A DNA stretch of 6,477 nt. Origin: Bacteroidales bacterium. GTDB lineage: Bacteria; Bacteroidota; Bacteroidia; Bacteroidales; UBA932. Shown here piece after piece: positions 1 through 4,360 of this stretch. Every line of letters starts with the position of its first letter. The stretch's first letter is position 1. The notes under the pieces were generated by a model. It searched no databases and was not told the origin of the DNA. It was given only the letters and a program-made list of their open reading frames with translations. The DNA lies in assembly GCA_018433265.1 (NCBI GenBank), contig JAHDRO010000160.1, positions 1 through 6,477 of the forward strand, given 5' to 3'. A program made the translations under genes and the position numbers.

Positions 1-92
1 GGATCCACCTCTATCCATTCCGAACAGAGAAGTTAAGCCCGTTTGCGCCGATGGTACTGCTAAACCAAGTGGGAGAGTAGGTAGCCGCCATC
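1..92 (+). rRNA. rrf: 5S ribosomal RNA, 5' end cut off by the window edge
   Basis: Structural RNA of the large ribosomal subunit. The conserved 5S blocks are visible in order: CCATTCCGAACAGAGAAGTTAAG (16-38; helix III and loop B/C region), GCGCCGATGGTACTGC (45-60; loop A side and helix V/IV) and GTGGGAGAGTAGGTAGCCGCC (69-89; loop E region and the 3' strand of helix I). Roughly the first 25-30 nt, including the 5' strand of helix I, lie before the window, so the 3' end near 92 is an estimate. The pattern matches Bacteroidota 5S rRNAs. It is probably the last gene of a 16S-23S-5S operon entering from the left, and it is followed at once by a strong terminator hairpin. Confidence 0.95.
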
Positions 93-97
93 TTTTT

Positions 98-135
98 AAA
101 AAGAGGTGTCCAGAAAGTTTTGGACACCTCTTTTT
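98..135. terminator. Bidirectional intrinsic terminator between 5S rRNA and the convergent operon
   Basis: A perfect 15-bp inverted repeat: 98-112 (AAAAAGAGGTGTCCA) pairs with 121-135 (TGGACACCTCTTTTT) around an 8-nt loop (113-120). The GC-rich core is GAGGTGTCCA/TGGACACCTC. On the plus strand the stem ends in seven Ts (131-137), giving a classic rho-independent terminator just after the 5S rRNA. On the minus strand the same stem is followed by five Us copied from 98-102, so it can also stop the operon that ends at 235. No other strong hairpin lies between 138 and 234, which supports shared use. Confidence 0.86.
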
Positions 136-137
136 TT

Positions 138-234
138 ATTTTTCAATTTCCATTTTAAGCAGCAAATTTCACCGGATAAATTTAAACATAGCATTTGTGA
201 TTCAATTCTTTGGGTGGAATAAAAGTATTTAAAT
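138..234. other. Short AT-rich intergenic spacer, 3' UTR of the minus-strand operon
   Basis: About 100 AT-rich bases between the shared terminator and the stop codon of the secreted hydrolase. I see no gene, promoter or convincing hairpin here. The best internal pairing (about 166-173 with 213-220) has a loop of roughly 39 nt and a G-T pair, so it is probably chance. If the hairpin at 98-135 ends the operon mRNA, this stretch is its 3' untranslated region. Confidence 0.5.
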
Positions 235-1308
235 TTAAAAGTGATATGCAGCCTTCCTCATCTCATCAGGAGATTTAAAAGGTTTTGGAGGATTAAGATA
301 TCGTTCGAGAAATTTGTAAATTGTAAAACGTATATCAGTTGCTTCTTTAGTGTCAATCCTGTCAAATCCGTGACCTCCGGCAGCCGCATTGAAAACCTTG
401 TATTCAAACTTTTTGTCATGTGCCTTTAGAGAATCGATCATGCACATAACTTCTTCAACATAAACATCGTTGTCAATAGTGTTGGTATGTATCAGCAAAG
501 GTCTTTGAAGCAAAGCTGCATAGGATGATGGTGAACGACGTTTATATTCCTCAGGATCCTCTTTTAGACTTTTCCCTATATGATATTTTGGAGTGAAATA
601 ATCTTCATAACTTTTTCCATGGGAGGTTAGTCTGCTGTTAAGGTCGCTTACAGGTACCCCGGCAAAGGCACAAACATATTTCTCCGGATATTTCAGAATA
701 TTGAAAAGAGATATCATGCCTCCGTGACTCCAGCCGATAATTGCCACTCTGTTGCTGTCCACAATACTGTAGTTTGTTGTCATGTAGTCTCTGCTTGCAA
801 GTACGTCTTCATTTTCCAATCCACCATAATCGATGTTTTCATATACACCTTTTCCATAACCGGTACTTCCTCTGTATTCTGCAGCTACAACTATGTAACC
901 CTGGCTGATAAGTTCCCTCACGATATGTGCATAATATGTAGAAAAGTCTGCATGAATTCCGCTATGAGGAAGGACTATGAGTGGGTATTTGTGATTTTTT
1001 TTCACATTCTTAGGAATGAAAGTATAGGCATAAAATTGCAAAGGATTACCTGCAAATCTGTCTCCTTCTGTTCTCGGTTTCCATCTTGGAGGGCCTGTAA
1101 GTCTTACCTTGTCTACGTAAGCAATGTCTCCTACCTTTTGATACCATAAAACGTCATCAATTTTTTTAATTACCTCATCATGCCTGTGTACATCTTCCTT
1201 AATGTATTCATCTACAGTCTGCGATATGGCATCTGCCGGATTTAATGTTATAATGAGGCCGGACAGAATTGTTACCGTTGTCACCTTTTTTATAAGTCCA
1301 AATTTCAT
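235..1308 (-). CDS. Secreted S9-type (prolyl oligopeptidase-like) alpha/beta hydrolase
   Basis: Predicted exported serine hydrolase of 357 residues. The N-terminus is a Sec signal peptide: basic KFGLIKK, a hydrophobic stretch at about 9-22, and a likely signal peptidase I site after ADA (residue 27). No lipobox cysteine is present. Residues about 90-340 form an alpha/beta hydrolase core: YPLIVLPHSG (108-117), AEYRGSTGYGKG (143-154), the nucleophile elbow GWSHGG (192-197, Ser194), a likely acid in LLIHTNTIDND (Asp279, less likely Asp281) and GGHGF (311-315, His313). The RGSTGYG block and elbow resemble the S9 catalytic domain, but the beta-propeller of true prolyl oligopeptidases or dipeptidyl peptidases is absent, leaving only about 60 residues before the core. 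The product should act in the periplasm or outside the cell; peptidase or esterase activity are both possible. It is the last gene of the train, 25 nt after thiN. The spacer shows no clear Shine-Dalgarno site, and the start is supported by the signal peptide that directly follows it. Confidence 0.88.
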   Translation of the reverse strand: MKFGLIKKVTTVTILSGLIITLNPADAISQTVDEYIKEDVHRHDEVIKKIDDVLWYQKVGDIAYVDKVRLTGPPRWKPRTEGDRFAGNPLQFYAYTFIPKNVKKNHKYPLIVLPHSGIHADFSTYYAHIVRELISQGYIVVAAEYRGSTGYGKGVYENIDYGGLENEDVLASRDYMTTNYSIVDSNRVAIIGWSHGGMISLFNILKYPEKYVCAFAGVPVSDLNSRLTSHGKSYEDYFTPKYHIGKSLKEDPEEYKRRSPSSYAALLQRPLLIHTNTIDNDVYVEEVMCMIDSLKAHDKKFEYKVFNAAAGGHGFDRIDTKEATDIRFTIYKFLERYLNPPKPFKSPDEMRKAAYHF

Positions 1309-1333
1309 AGTAATGAGTTTATTGGTTAAAATC

Positions 1334-1954
1334 TTAATATGCTTGGAAAACTATAACTTTTCCTTTATCAATATTCAACTTGACACTATCTAAAGTAGCT
1401 TCATTGAGTGTGCCTTTCCACCAACTGTCTAAAATAACATCTTTTAAAGGATATTTCAAACCTTCTGAAACTATTTTCGTCTCTTTGTCAAGGGCGAAAA
1501 TTGAAATTTGTGTGCCAATACTTGTTTTAATAACAGTGTCACCTTCAATACATGTGAAAATTCCATAGTCAGTTAAAATTCTTACAGGAACATCTGTCAT
1601 ATCACTGTAAAGTGCAAGTAAGGAGACATTACCAATGGTATGATCTTCCCTTAGACCTGTGGCACCAAGTATAAATATCTGGTCAGGAGACAGTGAAAGT
1701 GTATATATAAATGCTTTTGTAAGATCATTGGTCTCCTGATCCGGATTGTGATATATTATTCCTCGATATTTTTCCTGAAAATTTTTATCAAGGCTATCCA
1801 TGTCTCCTACAATTGCAATTGGAGTATAACCTTTCTCGACAAGTGCAGCAGCTGCTCCATCGCAGCAGATAATTCCGGAGGAACTCACAAGTATTTCCAA
1901 CAATTGTTGACGTTTTGGGAATTCACCATCGGCCAGAATTACAAAAGTTTTCAT
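1334..1954 (-). CDS. thiN: Thiamine pyrophosphokinase (thiamine diphosphokinase)
   Basis: Transfers pyrophosphate from ATP to thiamine, giving thiamine diphosphate and AMP in the cytoplasm; this is the salvage route to the cofactor. The 206 residues match the usual bacterial length. Family motifs appear in order: CDGAA (31-35), GDMDS (50-54, acidic metal/substrate site), DQETNDLTKA (72-81) and GATGLREDH (97-105), forming the N-terminal catalytic domain. The smaller C-terminal thiamine-binding beta domain follows, with GTQISIFALD (147-156), GLKYPL (165-170) and GTLNEA (181-186). The fourth motif reads GLREDH where GGREDH is common, a mild change. The ATG overlaps the fmt stop codon in an ATGA junction, so translation is probably coupled. 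In many Bacteroidales this gene sits beside pnuT-like transport genes; here no thiamine transporter or TPP riboswitch is seen, so regulation probably follows the operon promoter. Confidence 0.93.
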   Translation of the reverse strand: MKTFVILADGEFPKRQQLLEILVSSSGIICCDGAAAALVEKGYTPIAIVGDMDSLDKNFQEKYRGIIYHNPDQETNDLTKAFIYTLSLSPDQIFILGATGLREDHTIGNVSLLALYSDMTDVPVRILTDYGIFTCIEGDTVIKTSIGTQISIFALDKETKIVSEGLKYPLKDVILDSWWKGTLNEATLDSVKLNIDKGKVIVFQAY

Positions 1955-2922
1955 TGTATAAACATATATAGATTCAGGTCTCTAAAACCAGCTAAAAAAT
2001 CCTTTACAGACATTTTCCTTTTTCCTGCAACCTGAAGTTCCATTATTTTAATAAATCCTTCTTTGCAGGCAACTTTAAACTCTTCTTTTTTATCAGTAAG
2101 AATTTTCCCCATAGGCAGTCTGTGATTCTCATTTACAAACTCTGTTTTGAAAATTTTGACAGGTATCTCTTTGCCTTTGCCGGAAAGCGTAGAATAGGCA
2201 CCGGGATAAGGGCTGAGTCCTCTCACAAGATTGTGAATTTTCTCGGGTGCCATATTCCAGTCTATTTTGCACGTTTCTTTTGTAATCTTGGGAGCAGTAT
2301 GAAGAGTTGCGATATCTTTGACAATCAATGATTGGGGGACTGGTTTTATTGTGCCACTTATTATCTCTTCAATACTTTTGATTATCAACTCTTTGCCAAT
2401 ATGCAGCAACTTGTCGTGAAGAGTGCCAAAATTGTCCTCAGGTGAGATGGAACATTCCTGACGATGCAAAATAGCTCCATTATCAATCTTTTCATCAAGC
2501 ATGAATGTTGTAACACCGGTAACAGTTTCACCGTTGATGATAACATGGTTAATAGGAGCAGCTCCCCTATAATCTGGAAGTAATGATGCATGAAGATTGA
2601 ATGTCCCTAATCTTGGCATTGCCCATACTTCTTTAGGCAACATTCTGAAGGCAACAACGACAAATAGATCTGCTTTATATGAAGAGAGTTCTGCAAGAAA
2701 AGACTCATTCTTCAGTGATGTTGGCTGAAGTACAGGGATAGACCTGCTAATTGCAAATTTCTTAACTTCACTTGAAACAAGTTGCATGCCCCTACCGGCC
2801 GGTTTATCGGGGGCTGTGACTACTGCCACTACATTATAATTTTCTTCAAGTAGAGCTTTGAGTTGGGTAACTGCAAAAGTTGGAGTTCCCATAAATATAA
2901 TTCTGACATCACGTTTCTCCAT
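1951..2922 (-). CDS. fmt: Methionyl-tRNA formyltransferase
   Basis: Formylates Met-tRNA(fMet) using 10-formyltetrahydrofolate, preparing the initiator tRNA for translation initiation. The 323 residues match the family length. The Rossmann-type formyltransferase domain (about 5-190) starts with RIIFMGTPTFAV (7-18) and TAPDKPAGRG (36-45). The folate-binding and catalytic block is FNLHASLLPDYRGAAPI (108-124), containing Asn109 and His111, and EKIDNGAIL (144-152) supplies Asp147; these align with the Asn-His-Asp catalytic set of the E. coli enzyme. The APKI motif (210-213) leads into the C-terminal OB-like tRNA-binding domain, ending with the usual GKRKMSVKDFLAGF block (300-313). The start at 2922 lies inside the end of the LptF gene, a 14-nt overlap. 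An internal Met11 start would remove the overlap but would destroy the first beta strand, so the upstream ATG is preferred. The stop overlaps thiN by 4 nt. Confidence 0.97.
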   Translation of the reverse strand: MEKRDVRIIFMGTPTFAVTQLKALLEENYNVVAVVTAPDKPAGRGMQLVSSEVKKFAISRSIPVLQPTSLKNESFLAELSSYKADLFVVVAFRMLPKEVWAMPRLGTFNLHASLLPDYRGAAPINHVIINGETVTGVTTFMLDEKIDNGAILHRQECSISPEDNFGTLHDKLLHIGKELIIKSIEEIISGTIKPVPQSLIVKDIATLHTAPKITKETCKIDWNMAPEKIHNLVRGLSPYPGAYSTLSGKGKEIPVKIFKTEFVNENHRLPMGKILTDKKEEFKVACKEGFIKIMELQVAGKRKMSVKDFLAGFRDLNLYMFIQ

Positions 2923-4354
2923 AGTTCTCTTTTTTGAAGTTAAGTCTTATAATCCTTTTAAAGAGGTTTTTGTATATCTCTGCGTTGAACAGAGAGGAGT
3001 CTTGTGTCGATTTCCAAGTTAGATAAGCTCCCATTGGTAGTAATACAAAGGTGGAGATAAAAGTGCCAATTGCCGGAGAGATAACCCCATCGTTTGCAAG
3101 CTTTTTGCCACTTATATCTATGACCCAATATATTATGAAAAAGAACATAGATATTACAACAGGAGTGCCTAAACCCCCTTTGCGTATAATTGCTCCAAGC
3201 GGTGCCCCAATAAAGAAAAATATAAAACAGGCAAATGAGAGGGTGAATTTTCTAAATCTTTCAACTTGTACTTTTCTAAGAGGGTGTGAGTATCTGTATT
3301 CATCGAACTGATAGTTGTCGAGAATAGTAGTTGCTTCTAACGAGGCTGAGAGAGCTCCTTCAAGAACTATTTGCTCATCATAGAGATTTTTAAATTTAAG
3401 CAATGAATCGGCATTAAACTCCCCTTTAAACTTTTTTGTCTTCGAAAGATCAAGTTGTGTGGGAACTGAAAATCCTCCAGCCATAATAAGATCCTGAAGT
3501 TGCCTACCCTTAATAATTGTATAAGCAGAGTCGAGAGAATCCTTCAAGTAAGATAATTGTTTGATATTTTGCGACATAATTTCTTTACTGAATCTGCTGG
3601 CATCAGACCTTTTGAAAGCATAGTCCTTGAGAGAAATAATAAGATCCTGTTTGTCGAAGCCAATTTTCTGCATTGTATAAGAAGTGTCTCCTCTAAAGTG
3701 AAAAGGTTCTTGATAGGAATATCCACTATAGAGTGTAAATATTAGGTTTGCCTTGTCAGCTGTGAGCTTTATAGAACCTGAATCTGCAACGGTGAGATTG
3801 TTGCCTGTTTGAGAAGTATGGTCATACACCATAACTCCATAAATGTTACCGGTTTTCTTGTCTCTTTGATTGATTCGAATAACATATCCGTCTATACCGT
3901 CATAAAACATACCTGTAGGAATTCGTATCTCTTCCTTTGTTTTTCCGATATCATCCCTTAGTGCATATATTTTATTATAGGCAACAGGTATAAGGTTGTT
4001 TGAAGCAAAAAAAGCGCCGATACTTATTATGAATGAGAGCACAATAAGAGGAGCGAGGATCCTTTGAAGAGAGATTCCTGCCGCTTTCAATGCAAGAAGT
4101 TCACTGTTTTCTCCAAATCCTCCCATAGTCATAATTGATGCAAACAGGGTTGCAAGAGGAAGTGCAAGGGGTATGAGGGTAGCTGCTCCCCATCCAAGAA
4201 ATTCTGCAATTACACCAAACCCGAGTCCCTTTCCTACAAGTTCATCGATGTACAACCAGAGGAACTGCAGCAAAAGGGCAAAAGTGACAATGAGGAAGGT
4301 TAAAATGAACGGTCCTAAAAATGACTTGAGAATAAATTGATCTATTTTTTTCAC
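2909..4354 (-). CDS. lptF: LptF/LptG-family lipopolysaccharide export permease, LptF-like, with enlarged periplasmic domain
   Basis: Inner-membrane permease of the LptB2FG ABC transporter, which extracts lipopolysaccharide from the inner membrane and feeds it to the periplasmic Lpt bridge. The 481 residues show the family layout: three N-terminal membrane segments (about 12-35, 54-77, 99-118), a large periplasmic region (about 119-368) and three C-terminal segments (about 369-390, 397-415, 424-447). The cytoplasmic coupling helix ELLALKAAGISLQRIL (85-100), which should contact LptB, and the GAPLGAIIRKGGLGTPVV block (383-400) are characteristic. The block FLWLYIDELVGKGL (31-44) suits the LptF-type paralogue in Bacteroidota, though LptG cannot be fully excluded. 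E. coli LptF has 366 residues; most of the extra length lies in the periplasmic region, mainly about 250-345. The start is GTG; no in-frame ATG occurs before Met75, inside the second membrane segment, so GTG is well supported. It overlaps the alaS stop by 4 nt. Confidence 0.9.
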   Translation of the reverse strand: MKKIDQFILKSFLGPFILTFLIVTFALLLQFLWLYIDELVGKGLGFGVIAEFLGWGAATLIPLALPLATLFASIMTMGGFGENSELLALKAAGISLQRILAPLIVLSFIISIGAFFASNNLIPVAYNKIYALRDDIGKTKEEIRIPTGMFYDGIDGYVIRINQRDKKTGNIYGVMVYDHTSQTGNNLTVADSGSIKLTADKANLIFTLYSGYSYQEPFHFRGDTSYTMQKIGFDKQDLIISLKDYAFKRSDASRFSKEIMSQNIKQLSYLKDSLDSAYTIIKGRQLQDLIMAGGFSVPTQLDLSKTKKFKGEFNADSLLKFKNLYDEQIVLEGALSASLEATTILDNYQFDEYRYSHPLRKVQVERFRKFTLSFACFIFFFIGAPLGAIIRKGGLGTPVVISMFFFIIYWVIDISGKKLANDGVISPAIGTFISTFVLLPMGAYLTWKSTQDSSLFNAEIYKNLFKRIIRLNFKKENYGET

Positions 4355-4360
4355 CTCTGT
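4351..4360 (-). promoter_or_regulatory. alaS/lptF stop-start overlap (GTGA) with adjacent AGAGG
   Basis: Read on the minus strand the junction is CAGAGGTGA: the GTG start of lptF shares four bases with the TGA stop of alaS. An AGAGG purine tract abuts the start with no proper spacing, so it is a poor Shine-Dalgarno site. Start selection here probably depends on ribosomes ending alaS, that is, on translational coupling. Confidence 0.6.

Noticed and set aside
1..6. The window begins exactly with GGATCC, as if it were a BamHI cloning junction.
   Set aside because: The bases fit naturally into the 5S rRNA, and two further GGATCC sites (554-559 and 4057-4062) lie inside intact genes, so a complete-digest fragment is unlikely. 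A partial digest cannot be excluded.
166..220. Possible hairpin pairing TTCACC with GGTGGAA after the hydrolase gene.
   Set aside because: The loop would be about 39 nt, with only about eight weak pairs and no U-tract, so it is not a credible terminator next to the perfect stem at 98-135.
724..1149. Open frame of 141 codons on the plus strand.
   Set aside because: It is antisense to the well-supported hydrolase gene, its translation is cysteine- and valine-rich without recognisable motifs, and no start signal precedes it.
1309..1360. Possible Bacteroidota promoter (TTTG / TAnnTTTG) ahead of the hydrolase gene, around TATAGTTTTC.
   Set aside because: The -7 box is imperfect and no properly spaced -33 TTTG is present, so the sequence does not support a promoter call.
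2385..2591. Minus-strand open frame inside fmt in another frame.
   Set aside because: It overlaps the catalytic block of fmt, whose frame is clearly the real one; the alternative translation shows no motif.
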